A DNA stretch of 42,698 nt from the NCBI GenBank assembly GCA_012517325.1, contig JAAYVF010000124.1, positions 1-42,698 on the forward strand, written 5' to 3'. The notes beneath the pieces were generated by a model. It saw nothing but the letters and a program-made list of their open reading frames with translations. It ran no database searches and was not told the DNA's origin. Below are positions 1 through 9,174 of this stretch, piece by piece. Positions within the stretch are counted from its first letter, which is position 1. The number at the start of each line of letters is the position of its first letter. The position numbers and the translations under genes are program-made. The DNA is from Myxococcales bacterium (lineage in GTDB: Bacteria > Lernaellota > Lernaellaia > Lernaellales > Lernaellaceae).

Positions 1-163
1 ATACGCGGAATACAGGGACGGCGCCTGGCATGAGGAACTGGTCGACGTCCCGGAACACACGACTCCACTAAAATATATTCTGGATTACGACTCGCAAAAT
101 CGTCCCGGCGTGGCCGTGCACACCAACGAGGGCGCCATCGACTTCTATTGGCGAAACAAATAA
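1..163 (+). CDS. C-terminal end of a repeat (propeller-like) protein, partial
   Basis: An open frame enters from the left edge (first full codon at position 2) and ends with TAA at 161-163, giving 53 residues. It has the pattern YAEYRDGAWHEELV followed by a short loop and a buried strand. This matches the repeat unit of the large lipoprotein at 34009-36303, where units read roughly YATNRSGxWxxETV. I infer the last repeat of a related surface protein. The N-terminus is outside the window, so whether it has a lipobox and Asp-rich linker cannot be seen. The stop is followed by about 260 bases without a plus-strand gene. Confidence 0.6.
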   Translation, partial: YAEYRDGAWHEELVDVPEHTTPLKYILDYDSQNRPGVAVHTNEGAIDFYWRNK

Positions 164-367
164 GCGATACGAATTTTCTCCTCTTTACGAAAGCGATGAG
201 CAATGGATCACTGGTCAGTGATTTCTTTGCTTGACCCTGTTTCATGGGATTTATTTCCCTCATTCCCAGCCCTTCTTTCACGAAGCAAAGAATGGAGGCA
301 TATTCATCGGAAAGCATTTCACCTGTTTGCCAACCCGCGAAGCCGACAATGAGTTATCGGCGCTATT

Positions 368-398
368 AAAAAACGGAGGCGGGGTCGCCCCCGCCTCC
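368..398 (-). terminator. Rho-independent terminator of the 423-1325 gene
   Basis: A perfect 10-bp stem (375-384 with 389-398) with a 4-base loop is followed on the minus strand by a T6 run (A6 at 368-373 on plus). It lies about 25 bases past the stop of the minus-strand lipoprotein gene. Confidence 0.85.
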
Positions 399-422
399 GA
401 AGTGTTGCGGAATTTTTTCCGA

Positions 423-1325
423 CTACTTCGAGCAGCCCGCCGGTTCCGGATTGGTGGGATACTCCGACTCGTGGAAGTAGATGTTGATGTAGGTCAGCGT
501 GTCGGCGAACACGGCCGGCACCGGTTCTTCTTCCTCGTCACCATCGACGTTGGCCGTAAAGGTGTAGGAACCCGGATCCACCAGCAGGGACAGGAAATAG
601 CCGTCGTTCGGGTTGGTGCTGGTGCGGCTGGTGGACGGCATGCCGGTGTCGTCCATGTAATAAACGGTGTCGCCGCCGCTGCTTTCGACCTCGGCGCAAC
701 CGATATCTTCCATCAGGTTGCTGGTTTCCCACCATTTAACGCCGCCGACCACCGCGCCCTTGGTGTCATCGGGGGTCAGGCCGAGCAGCACGAAGATGCC
801 CGTCCGGGTCAGATTGCTGACCACGTTAAAATACCAGCTGATGTCGGTATCGTAGTTGAAGAAGTAGGAATCGACGTAACCGGTCTTGGTGAACTTGACC
901 GAGAACTTGTCGCCTTTGTCCTCGCTGTTGAAAAGGCAATAGCCGTTGGCATCGGAAGTGGTGGTAACGGCCGGATCGAAGGGTTCGCCGTCGTCGTTCT
1001 GGACCAACTCACAGGTCGCGCCGACAATCGGATCGCTGGTAAGAAAATCGACCAGGCGGATGCTGATCGGTTCCGTGGTCGGGGTCTCGTCGTCGTTGTC
1101 GTCGTTGTCGTCGTTATCGTCGTTGTCGTCGTTGTCGTCGTTGTCGTCATTGTCGTCGTTGTCATCGTTATCGTCGTTGTCGTCGTCGTCGCCGGTATCG
1201 TCATCCACCGTGTCATTGTCGTTATCGTCGTCGTCATCGTCGCCGGAAGAACAACCGAACGTCCAGGCGGCGGCCAGCAATCCCACGAGCAAGGCCAACC
1301 ACGACCAATGGTTGAGCTTCTTCAT
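423..1325 (-). CDS. Asp-rich-linker lipoprotein with carboxypeptidase-regulatory-like domain
   Basis: Protein of 300 residues. A signal peptide ends at a lipobox-like ...TFGC with Cys25; Phe at -2 is unusual, but the 34009 gene has AFGC at the same place. Residues 28-80 are almost only Asp and Asn, mostly DDN triplets. The rest is predicted beta: residues about 84-170 contain VGATCEL...TTTSDANGYC, typical of carboxypeptidase-regulatory-like (transthyretin/Ig-like) folds, and about 185-290 look like a second copy with NDGYFLSLLVDPGSYTFTAN. The C-terminus is AGCSK. Start: ATG at 1325 with GAGGAGG five bases upstream. No catalytic motif is visible, so a structural or binding surface protein is likely. 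A promoter lies at 1460-1488 and a terminator at 368-398, so it is probably monocistronic. Confidence 0.85.
   Translation of the reverse strand: MKKLNHWSWLALLVGLLAAAWTFGCSSGDDDDDDNDNDTVDDDTGDDDDNDDNDDNDDNDDNDDNDDNDDNDDNDDNDDETPTTEPISIRLVDFLTSDPIVGATCELVQNDDGEPFDPAVTTTSDANGYCLFNSEDKGDKFSVKFTKTGYVDSYFFNYDTDISWYFNVVSNLTRTGIFVLLGLTPDDTKGAVVGGVKWWETSNLMEDIGCAEVESSGGDTVYYMDDTGMPSTSRTSTNPNDGYFLSLLVDPGSYTFTANVDGDEEEEPVPAVFADTLTYINIYFHESEYPTNPEPAGCSK
1085..1248 (-). repeat. DDN-coding 9-bp tandem repeat
   Basis: Near-perfect tandem copies of GAC-GAC-AAC (with some GAT/AAT synonyms) on the coding minus strand encode about ten successive DDN triplets in the lipoprotein linker. On the plus strand the same DNA reads as an open frame rich in Val or Ser, which is an artefact. 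Confidence 0.9.
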
Positions 1326-1459
1326 CTTTTCCTCCTCATAAAATATATTTCTCGAAAAATGAACGATTTTTCAGACCGGGCGAGCACAGAATCCAGTTCG
1401 ATTCCGTCCTTCGGTTCGATTCGATTTTTGCACCCTGCACCAGCCCAATGGCGACTCAA

Positions 1460-1488
1460 TCTTTAGCAAGATAATCGCTAATCGTCAA
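1460..1488 (-). promoter_or_regulatory. Candidate sigma-70 promoter for the 423-1325 lipoprotein
   Basis: On the minus strand TTGACG (1488-1483) is separated by 17 bases from TAAAGA (1465-1460). The region is AT-rich relative to its surroundings and would give a leader of about 125 bases. Confidence 0.45.
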
Positions 1489-1555
1489 ATATTTATTTAC
1501 CCAACCTTTTCAATGCTTTAGGCGTTGTCAAATTCGGCCGGCGCCGGCAGATGGA

Positions 1556-3004
1556 TCAGAATTTCTCGGGGGCGCGTAGCGCTTTGCCGGTTCGGCGGTC
1601 CTTGGCTTGCCGCATTTGCCGGATCAGCATCTTCAACGCAATGAAACCTTTCAGGAAGTAGCGCGGGTTGTTTTTCAACGTCAATCGGAAAAGATTCCAA
1701 ATCACTCCCGGCCGCGAGTAAAAAGTTCGAAAAGCCTTGGCGCAGGCTTGTTCGATTTGCTCTTCGGTCAGCGCGGTGACTTTCCCGTCCGGGTATTCTT
1801 CGGCGATTCTGGTCTTCGGAATGATATAAAGCGGATGAAAATCGGCCAGATTCGGCCTGTGCCGCAAGACGAAATCCAGGTTGGCCGCCATCGTTTGGTG
1901 TGTTTCGCCTGGTAAACCGTAAATATAGGTGACAATTGTCAAAATGCCGTTTTGACGGCAAATGGCCAGCGCGTCGGCCAGCATTTCGGGTTCCTTGGGT
2001 TGACGATGAATGTTGACCAGGATGTCCGGTGACGCCGATTGAGCGCCGTAGGAGATCACCCGGCAACCGGCCTTGGCCATCAACGAAAGAATTTCGGCGC
2101 GCTGCGAGCCGAATGAGGAGGGGTGCAAGATGCATCCCCAGAGGTTCGACCATTTTTTCGCCGCCAGTTTTTCGCAAAATTCGCGCACCCAACCGATATT
2201 GGGCCCAAAGGTGTCGTCCAGAAAGCTGAAGTAGGTGTCCGGCCATTCCTGACGGGCGGCGGTCATTTCCGCGAGCACGTTGTCGACCGAACGCCAGCGG
2301 ACGCGCTTGCCCCAGACCAGATGCGAACTGCAAAAAGTGCAATCGAACGGACAACCGCGCGAAGCAATGATCGCGGTATAGATCCCTTTTTGCAGCGGGT
2401 TCATCGGTTCGCCGTAATACCGCGCCAGTTGCGGAATACGATGGGGAAAAGGCAGTTGGTCCAAATCCTCGATGGGCGGCGCGGGCGGCGTGACGATCAC
2501 CTCGCCGTTTTGATCGCGGAAACAGAGGCCGGCCAGATCGCCGAGCGGTTTGCCCCGGTGCAGGGCTTCGATCAATTCGATCAGCCGGCCTTCCGCTTCG
2601 CCGATCAGCACCGCGTCGGCCCCGGCCTCGACATAAGGCCGCGGCTCGATGGCGCCCGGTCCGCCGATCATGACCTTCGCGGCGGTCTGGGCTTTGATTT
2701 TCTGGATCAACCGGCAGACGCCATAGCGGGTCAGGACATTGGCGTGGATGCCGACGATCTCAAATCCCTGTTTCTCGATTTCCGTCAATACGTCGTGATG
2801 ATTTTTTTCCTCGATGACCTGATCGATGAAACCAAAGCCATAACCGTGGCGTTTGAGAATCGCCATGACGTATTGCAGACCGGAGGAAGGCCGGTGAAGG
2901 TCGTCGCCGGTGCGAATGCGCTCCCAATTCGAATCGATGTTGGGATAAAAAAGCAAAACGCGAGGCGTACGCTCCCCCGCGGTTTCGGCCGACGATTTCA
3001 CCAT
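1556..3004 (-). CDS. B12-binding-like radical SAM protein
   Basis: Protein of 482 residues. Residues 14-150 form a Rossmann-like cobalamin-binding-type domain (RVLLFYPN, then VMIGGPGAIEPRPYVEAGADAVLIGEAE), but the His of the classical DxHxxG cobalamin ligand motif is not evident. The radical SAM core begins near residue 209 with ASRGCPFDCTFC; Cys218, Cys222 and Cys225 form the CX3CX2C 4Fe-4S site. Later motifs (FLDDTF; SYGAQSAS) fit the TIM-barrel strands. It belongs to the large group around BchE/hopanoid-type and methyltransferase radical SAM enzymes; the substrate cannot be told from sequence. It has no operon partner. An alternative Met does not exist close by, so the ATG at 3004 is accepted. 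Confidence 0.85.
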   Translation of the reverse strand: MVKSSAETAGERTPRVLLFYPNIDSNWERIRTGDDLHRPSSGLQYVMAILKRHGYGFGFIDQVIEEKNHHDVLTEIEKQGFEIVGIHANVLTRYGVCRLIQKIKAQTAAKVMIGGPGAIEPRPYVEAGADAVLIGEAEGRLIELIEALHRGKPLGDLAGLCFRDQNGEVIVTPPAPPIEDLDQLPFPHRIPQLARYYGEPMNPLQKGIYTAIIASRGCPFDCTFCSSHLVWGKRVRWRSVDNVLAEMTAARQEWPDTYFSFLDDTFGPNIGWVREFCEKLAAKKWSNLWGCILHPSSFGSQRAEILSLMAKAGCRVISYGAQSASPDILVNIHRQPKEPEMLADALAICRQNGILTIVTYIYGLPGETHQTMAANLDFVLRHRPNLADFHPLYIIPKTRIAEEYPDGKVTALTEEQIEQACAKAFRTFYSRPGVIWNLFRLTLKNNPRYFLKGFIALKMLIRQMRQAKDRRTGKALRAPEKF

Positions 3005-3261
3005 GCCTGCGGATGCTCCTGGATTTTTTCGGTTTCGCCGTCCGGCGCGGCGAACCTCCCGATCGGATCATCATAGCGGCGATTTCAAAATTTTCAATTT
3101 CGTCACCGATGCCGTTCAATCTTCGACCGTTTTTTGACGATCATTGATTTATCCGGCGCGATGAAGCAAACTTCGCGCCAGTACCGGCCGGCCGTCGCAC
3201 CGGGAAAACCGCGGGGCAGGTCCGCGGTCCGACGGCCCGGCGATTTGAAAAAGGGCAAAGT

Positions 3262-4683
3262 ATGCGGCGCGTATTGCTGGCTTTGATCGCCTGTTGTTGC
3301 CTGTTGCCGGCCGCTTTCGTCCGGGCCGCCGATGACGACCTGGCCGCGGTCGAGCGGGCAATCGCCGAAAAAAAATTATCGTGGCAGGCCGGGCCGGCTT
3401 ACCTGGATCCGAAAGATTTCCAGGCGCGGCTCGGCATCAACGGCCTGCTGAATGAAGACCCGCCGGCGCCGTTGCCGATCCCGCCGGTCGATCTGCCCGA
3501 ACAATTCGACTGGCGGAACGCAAACGGCGTGACGGACGTGCGCAACCAGGGTCCCTGCGGCTCGTGCTGGGCCTTCGCTTCCATCGCCGCGTTGGAATCC
3601 GCGGCGGTCATCCAGGGCGGCCTGCCGAACACCATCGATTATTCCGAGCAATATCTGGTCAGCGATTGCTATCCGCAATACGGCTGCGGCGGTTCGTATT
3701 CGATCTGGCAGCCGATCGTCTTTCTGGTCACCAACGGCACCGTGGACGAGGAATGCATGCCTTATCAGGCACAGGACGGGCCGTGCGATCTCTGCCCCGA
3801 CGCCGACCAACACCTGGTCGGCCTGGCCGACCGCGGCGCCGTGGAGCGCGAAGTGGACGCCTTGAAACAGGCCGTGTATCAGCGGGGGCCGGTCGCGGTG
3901 ACGATGAACGTCTACGAGGATTTCAACTACTACACCTCGGGCGTCTATGCCTACGCCGAAGGCGCCTACCTGGGCGGCCACGCCGTGTTGGTCGTGGGGT
4001 ATGACGACAACGAGGAATGCTTCGTGGTGAAAAATTCCTGGGGGCCGGGGTGGGGCGAGGACGGCTTTTTCCGCATCTCGTACGGCGAGGTCCACGGGCG
4101 TACCCGGTTCGGATCCGAGGCGGAATACGTGTTTTTCGATACCGGCAGCTATCCCGCCGGTATGACGCCGGCCATCGATAACTTTCGCCTGCTCGACAAA
4201 GAGGGGCAACCGTTTGCCGCTCCCTATCAGGTGACGCGCGATCAGAGCATCACGATGCTGTTCACCTTTGATTACACGGACGTCGACGGCAACCTCGAAG
4301 CGGGCGTGCTGTATGCGACCCTCGACGGAGCGGTCTACCAACTGGGCCCCCTGTGGAATATGGAAAAGACGGGAACGCTGGGCTTCGCTTTTGGCATGCT
4401 GATGACTGACGGCGCGCATTCCGGCTCGTTCTACGTCGAGGATACCGCCGGCAACCGGAGCAACCAGCTGCCGTTCGCCTTCGAGGTCGTCCAGGCGGAA
4501 GAGTCCGACGACGATACCGCTGACGATGACGCGACCGACGACGATACCGTCGGCGGAACCGACGACGACGCATCCGACGACGATACCGGCGGTGCGGACG
4601 ACGATCAGCTCGGCGACACGCCGACCCCGGAACCGGACGAATCCGACGGCGACGATGACGACGACGATCATGGCTGCGCCTAG
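3262..4683 (+). CDS. Secreted papain-family (C1A) cysteine protease with Asp-rich C-terminal tail
   Basis: Protein of 473 residues. An ordinary signal peptide ends near VRA (about residue 22). A short pro-region precedes the mature domain at about residue 80 (LPEQFDWRN). Catalytic residues are visible: Gln96 and Cys102 in NQGPCGSCWAF, His240 in GGHAVLVVGY, and Asn258 in VKNSWGPGWG. Residues about 295-410 look like an Ig-like beta domain. The last 60 residues are Asp-rich (DDDTADDDATDDD...) and end in DDDDDDHGCA. There is no N-terminal lipobox, so the protein lacks the usual lipid anchor, and the tail puts a cysteine two residues from the end, as in the Kelch protein at 23083-25188. A GH13 gene follows after 37 bases, probably in the same operon. 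Confidence 0.92.
   Translation: MRRVLLALIACCCLLPAAFVRAADDDLAAVERAIAEKKLSWQAGPAYLDPKDFQARLGINGLLNEDPPAPLPIPPVDLPEQFDWRNANGVTDVRNQGPCGSCWAFASIAALESAAVIQGGLPNTIDYSEQYLVSDCYPQYGCGGSYSIWQPIVFLVTNGTVDEECMPYQAQDGPCDLCPDADQHLVGLADRGAVEREVDALKQAVYQRGPVAVTMNVYEDFNYYTSGVYAYAEGAYLGGHAVLVVGYDDNEECFVVKNSWGPGWGEDGFFRISYGEVHGRTRFGSEAEYVFFDTGSYPAGMTPAIDNFRLLDKEGQPFAAPYQVTRDQSITMLFTFDYTDVDGNLEAGVLYATLDGAVYQLGPLWNMEKTGTLGFAFGMLMTDGAHSGSFYVEDTAGNRSNQLPFAFEVVQAEESDDDTADDDATDDDTVGGTDDDASDDDTGGADDDQLGDTPTPEPDESDGDDDDDDHGCA
4504..4674 (+). repeat. Asp-rich coding repeat, protease C-terminus
   Basis: Irregular repeats of GACGACGATACC-type units encode DDDT/DDDA clusters that lead into the terminal GC motif. They are less regular than the DDN repeats elsewhere in the window. 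Confidence 0.75.
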
Positions 4684-4720
4684 GCGGTCGCTTTCGATTA
4701 CTATCCAAACCAGGGGCGTG

Positions 4721-6430
4721 ATGAAGCGGTTCAAGCCGATCATCGGGCTATTGCTTGGCCTGGCGTTCGCCGGGGCGATCATCGGTTCCTGCGCTGAAGA
4801 AGAATCGTCGGACGACGAATCCGCCGCGCCGGCCGGCGGCGATGACCCCGGATCAGGTCCGGGGCAGGTTCAAGATGATGACGATTCGGCCACCGGCGGC
4901 GGCGAATGGTGGCGCCGGGCGGTGTTTCTGGAAGTGTTCGTCCGCAGCTATTACGATTCGAACGGCGACGGCATCGGCGATCTGCCGGGCCTGACCGAAA
5001 AACTGCCCTATTTGAGCGACCTGGGCATCGGCGCACTCTGGCTGATGCCGATTTATCCGACGCGCTTCGAGGATTCCGGCTACGACGTCGCCGACTACAC
5101 GGACATCAATCCGGAATACGGCACCCTGGACGATTTCGAGGCGCTTCTCGCCGCCGCCCACGCCCGCGGCATCCGGATCTTTCTCGACGGCGTTTTCAAT
5201 CATACGTCGGTCGCGCACGCCTGGTTTCAGGAATCGCGGCAAAGCCGCGACAATCCCAAGGCCGATTGGTACCTCTGGGCTGACGAGCCGCCCTTCGATT
5301 GCGTCGATCCGCTGGCGTCGGCCACCGAGGGCGAACGTTGGACTTTCGACGAGGCGCGCGGCCAGTATTACTACCATCACTTCCGCGAGGGGATGCCCGA
5401 CCTCAACTACTTCAATCCCGACGTGCGCCGGGCGGTTCTCGATGTGATGCGCTTCTGGCTCGACCTGGGCGTCGACGGCTTCCGCCTCGATACGGCCCAC
5501 CTCTATTACGAGGACGAGGATTATTGCGAACACCATCCGCTGACCCGCGAATTTCATCGCGCGATGCGGGCGTTGCTCGACGAGTACGACGATCGCGCCC
5601 TGGTCGGCGAACTGGTCGGCCCGCCCGCGCTGGCGGCTTCGTACTTCGGCGACGGGACCGACGGGCTGCACATGGTGTTCAACTTTTTTCTCGATTATGC
5701 CTTTTTCGCCACCGACTATCTGCACGCCCCCGAATTGGTGAACCTGGTGTTGAACGCGGAAAACGCCGCGGCGCCGCCGGGCGCCCAATGGGCCAACTTC
5801 ACCGCCAATCACGATTTCTACCGGGATTATGATTTGCTGTTGCGCGACGAGAGGCGGCTGAAACTGAGTTCGACGCTGCAACTGACCTTGCCCGGCACGC
5901 CGTTTTTGTACTACGGCCAGGAAATCGGCATGGGCAACGGCTGGCAGCAGCCGATCGATTACCGCGACAGCGCCCGGACGCCGATGCATTGGACCGGCGG
6001 GCGTTACGCGGGGTTTTCGACGGTCACGCCCTGGCTGGCGCTGGCGCCGAATTACCGCACCCATAACGTCGCCGTCGAGCGCGACGATCCCCGCTCGCTG
6101 CTGAGCCATTACCGGCGCTTGCTTCGCCTGCGCAATTCGTCGCCGGCCTTGAAGGCCGGCGAAATGGCAACGGTCGCCACCGCCGATCCCGCCGTTTACG
6201 GGTACTTCCGCACGGCCGGGGCGGAGACGATTCTGGTGCTGTTCAATTTCGCCGGCGAGCCGCGTTCGGCGACGGTTTGGCTGGGCGGCACCCCTTGGGA
6301 AGGCGGCGCCGGCGTCGTGCGCGATCTCTACACCGAAGAAAATCCGTCACCGCTCGTCGCGGGAACCGCCGAATATTCCGTCGTTCTGCCGGCTTACGGT
6401 TTCGCGCTGCTGCGCCTGGAGGCGGATTGA
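4721..6430 (+). CDS. Lipoprotein alpha-amylase/alpha-glucosidase, GH13
   Basis: Protein of 569 residues from the ATG at 4721; the frame is open further upstream, but only this start gives a signal peptide. The lipobox IGSC has Cys24, followed by an acidic linker (ESSDDES...QDDDD). The GH13 barrel starts near residue 62. Conserved regions: I, Asp156 in FLDGVFNH; II, nucleophile Asp257 in GFRLDTAH; III, acid/base Glu297 in ALVGELVG; IV, Asn-His-Asp 363-365 in TANHD. A C-terminal beta domain (about 480-569) closes it. Sequence flavour (DSNGDGIGDLPGLTEKLPYL, YYGQEIGM) fits oligo-1,6-glucosidase, alpha-glucosidase or trehalose-synthase-like enzymes acting on alpha-glucans at the cell surface. The exact linkage specificity is unknown. 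Confidence 0.92.
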   Translation: MKRFKPIIGLLLGLAFAGAIIGSCAEEESSDDESAAPAGGDDPGSGPGQVQDDDDSATGGGEWWRRAVFLEVFVRSYYDSNGDGIGDLPGLTEKLPYLSDLGIGALWLMPIYPTRFEDSGYDVADYTDINPEYGTLDDFEALLAAAHARGIRIFLDGVFNHTSVAHAWFQESRQSRDNPKADWYLWADEPPFDCVDPLASATEGERWTFDEARGQYYYHHFREGMPDLNYFNPDVRRAVLDVMRFWLDLGVDGFRLDTAHLYYEDEDYCEHHPLTREFHRAMRALLDEYDDRALVGELVGPPALAASYFGDGTDGLHMVFNFFLDYAFFATDYLHAPELVNLVLNAENAAAPPGAQWANFTANHDFYRDYDLLLRDERRLKLSSTLQLTLPGTPFLYYGQEIGMGNGWQQPIDYRDSARTPMHWTGGRYAGFSTVTPWLALAPNYRTHNVAVERDDPRSLLSHYRRLLRLRNSSPALKAGEMATVATADPAVYGYFRTAGAETILVLFNFAGEPRSATVWLGGTPWEGGAGVVRDLYTEENPSPLVAGTAEYSVVLPAYGFALLRLEAD

Positions 6431-6522
6431 GCCGACGGCGACGGGGGATTTTTCCACACCGCCCGCCATGCTATCCTCTCCATCTCTTGCACGGTAACGG
6501 ACAATCGCGAAAGGGACCGACC

Positions 6523-9162
6523 ATGAATAATCTGGCCAAATACCTGCTCGTGTTGTTGGTTTTGCTAGCCGGCGGCCTGGTACTGGCGGGCTGCGGCAAC
6601 GGCGACGACGATGACGATTCCGGCGGCCTGCCGGCCGACGATGACGACAACGACGATTTCACCCCCGGGGACGATGACGACGACGATAACGATAACGACA
6701 ACGACGACAACGACACCGGCGATGACGATGACGACAACGACGACGATGACAACGACGACAACGACGACAACGACGACGACACCACGCCGCCGCTGCCGAC
6801 GGTCTTCGTGACGATTCCCAACGGCGTTTTCACCATGGGCAGCCCGGCCGGCGAAGCGGGACGGCGCGATGATGAGACGCAGCACCAGGTCACGCTGACC
6901 AACGACTTCGAAATCTCGGCCGTCGAGATCGACCAGGAGCAATTCCTCGCCGTGATGGGCTTCAATCCCAGTCACTTCCCGTATTTCGGCGAGGATACGT
7001 TGCGGCCGGTGGATTCGGTGAGCTGGTTTGATGCGCTGGCCTATACCATCAAACTGTCGGAAGCCAAGGCCTACGCGCCGTGCTACGTCCTTTCCGACAT
7101 CGTTTGCGAGGACGAGCAACCGGGCGACACCACCGATTACTGCAAGGACCACGGCGGCATCGACAGCGCCACGGTCGCCTTGAACGGCGTCGCGTCCGTT
7201 TACGAATGCGAGGGTTACCGCCTGCCCACCGAATCCGAATGGGAGTACGCGGCCCGCGCCGGCGCGACCACGGCGTTTTACAACGGCGGCATCACCCAAA
7301 AAGGGTGCACCCCGCGCGATACCAACCTCGACGCCATCGCTTGGTATTGCGGCAACTCGCACGACACGACCTACCGCGGCGGCCAGAAGGAACCCAACGA
7401 TTTCGGCGTCTACGACATGCTCGGCAACGTCTGGGAATGGACGTGGGATTGGTACAACCAGGCGTATCCCGGCACGGTCACCGACCCGGAAAGCCCGGCC
7501 GACGGCTATTTCAAGGTCGTGCGCGGCGGCGCCTGCCGCTTTGCCGGCGCGGTTTATAACCGGCTGGCCCGGCGCGTCGCGCAGACCCCCGGCTGGCGCG
7601 ATTTCTACATCGGCTTCCGCGTCGTGCGCACGCTGCCGGAATCCGGCGCGAAGCCGTTCGTCGCCACGGCGCCGATCGTCGACCAGGTCGATCAGGTCCC
7701 GGCGGATTACCCCGATGAGCTACCCTTCGAGTTCACCCGCCCAAGCGTCGGCGGCCCGATGACCCAGGAGGAGATCGACGCCTTCACCGCGAAAATCACG
7801 GGATTTCTAAAGAACAGCAATTACCTGCATTGGCTGCAATGGGTAAGCCACGGCATGGCGCCCGAGAATCCCGGCGGCTTGCCGGATTACAAGCTCTTCT
7901 ACGGCGACATCAGCCTCACCAAGGCCAGCGGCGTGTTGACCTTCACCCACACCGGTTTCGACGACAACCTGACGATTCCGACTTCCAAGCTGTACAACAA
8001 CGTCATGGCCTATTACCTGACAACGGGTGACGCGGAAGCCGGCCGGCTGGTGAAGGAATACGCCAAGGGTTACGTGGCGCTCTTCCACGGCATGCAATGG
8101 GCCGAGGAGGAATACGAGCCCGAACACCGCATCCTGGCGCGCGCCATCTTCACGCAGAATCACGACTTCACCGAGGAAGGCGGCCGGCTGGGGCACGTCG
8201 ATTACGATCCGGTCAAGCATTACTCCTACGACTGGAACGCGCACACCATTCCCAATCCGAACAACCCCTATTGGGGCGATATCTGGGTTCGCAACATGCG
8301 CAGCAAGGACGACGTGCCGCACATTTACCGCGTCGTGCCGATGCTGATGCGCGTGGTGGAGGACGGCGCCGACGCCGACGTGCGCGAGGCGGCCGCCGAG
8401 GCGCTGACCTATCTGCAGGATTTCGCGCGCGACGTGGTGGACACCGGCTGGTTCATCCGCACCAAGGAAGACGGCGATCAATGGGTGCCGCGCGACGAGA
8501 ACGGCTACGTGGTCGATCTGGCCAGCTACGTGCAATTCACCAAGATCGTCGCGAACGCCGAATGCAGCGGCCGGCTGTCGTCGGCCCTCATCGGTTACGG
8601 CGACCCGCTGGACGTCGATTGCGGCAACGGCATCGGCTGGCTCTACGAGATCGTGGCGACCTACGGCCACTATTACAACTACGCCATCGTCCGCTATTTC
8701 CACGTGGCGACAATCACCAACGCCCTGATGGTCGGCGCCAACGATACGGCGTATGCGAACCTCGAGGGCCTCGCCGAACGCGTCGATTACATGCTGTATA
8801 CCGATCCGATGCGCGCCCAACACACCGAGTGGGACGCCGACGGGGCGGCCTTCATCATGGCTTCGGCCACCGCCGGCCTGCCCCTGACCAACGCCGAGGC
8901 GCGGCTTGTGGCCGACGAATACGGCAAGGCCGCCGATCATTACAGCACCTGGGGTTATTGGGATCCGTGGGATGCGTCGGTGCCTGACGGTTCGGTGCCG
9001 TTCACGCCCAGCCGCGACGCGGTCGCCGGTCCGGTGGTCTCGTGGGACGACATGCTGTTCGTCCTGGAGTATTGCTACTCGCCGTTCCTGAACCCGGCCA
9101 CCGCGCCGTTGGTCAACTGCGACATCGTCCGCGACCCCGACCTCTGGGGCACGACGCCGTAA
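6523..9162 (+). CDS. Asp-rich-linker lipoprotein: FGE/sulfatase-modifying-like domain fused to a large unknown domain
   Basis: Protein of 879 residues from the ATG at 6523 (AAGGGA upstream). Lipobox LAGC with Cys24; residues 28-86 are Asp/Asn. Residues about 92-370 are a formylglycine-generating-enzyme-like (DUF323/SUMF1) domain: FTMGSPAGE, YRLPTESEWEYAARAG, DMLGNVWEWTWDWY, VVRGGAC...GFRVVR. The CxxxxC copper/thiol motif of catalytic FGE is not seen, so it may be a binding or scaffold version. The remaining roughly 500 residues are rich in Trp, Tyr and His, look alpha-helical and match no family I recognise. They include HNDFTEEGG-like and YSYDWNAHT stretches that could be a helical-toroid enzyme. 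Likely exposed at the cell surface; third gene of the protease/amylase run. Confidence 0.85.
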   Translation: MNNLAKYLLVLLVLLAGGLVLAGCGNGDDDDDSGGLPADDDDNDDFTPGDDDDDDNDNDNDDNDTGDDDDDNDDDDNDDNDDNDDDTTPPLPTVFVTIPNGVFTMGSPAGEAGRRDDETQHQVTLTNDFEISAVEIDQEQFLAVMGFNPSHFPYFGEDTLRPVDSVSWFDALAYTIKLSEAKAYAPCYVLSDIVCEDEQPGDTTDYCKDHGGIDSATVALNGVASVYECEGYRLPTESEWEYAARAGATTAFYNGGITQKGCTPRDTNLDAIAWYCGNSHDTTYRGGQKEPNDFGVYDMLGNVWEWTWDWYNQAYPGTVTDPESPADGYFKVVRGGACRFAGAVYNRLARRVAQTPGWRDFYIGFRVVRTLPESGAKPFVATAPIVDQVDQVPADYPDELPFEFTRPSVGGPMTQEEIDAFTAKITGFLKNSNYLHWLQWVSHGMAPENPGGLPDYKLFYGDISLTKASGVLTFTHTGFDDNLTIPTSKLYNNVMAYYLTTGDAEAGRLVKEYAKGYVALFHGMQWAEEEYEPEHRILARAIFTQNHDFTEEGGRLGHVDYDPVKHYSYDWNAHTIPNPNNPYWGDIWVRNMRSKDDVPHIYRVVPMLMRVVEDGADADVREAAAEALTYLQDFARDVVDTGWFIRTKEDGDQWVPRDENGYVVDLASYVQFTKIVANAECSGRLSSALIGYGDPLDVDCGNGIGWLYEIVATYGHYYNYAIVRYFHVATITNALMVGANDTAYANLEGLAERVDYMLYTDPMRAQHTEWDADGAAFIMASATAGLPLTNAEARLVADEYGKAADHYSTWGYWDPWDASVPDGSVPFTPSRDAVAGPVVSWDDMLFVLEYCYSPFLNPATAPLVNCDIVRDPDLWGTTP
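6604..6783 (+). repeat. Asp/Asn-coding repeat, FGE-like lipoprotein linker
   Basis: Repeated GAC/GAT and AAC codons encode residues 28-86 of the lipoprotein. The stretch is nearly free of any other amino acid except short GG, TPG and TG breaks. Confidence 0.85.
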
Positions 9163-9174
9163 GCCGACCGGCGG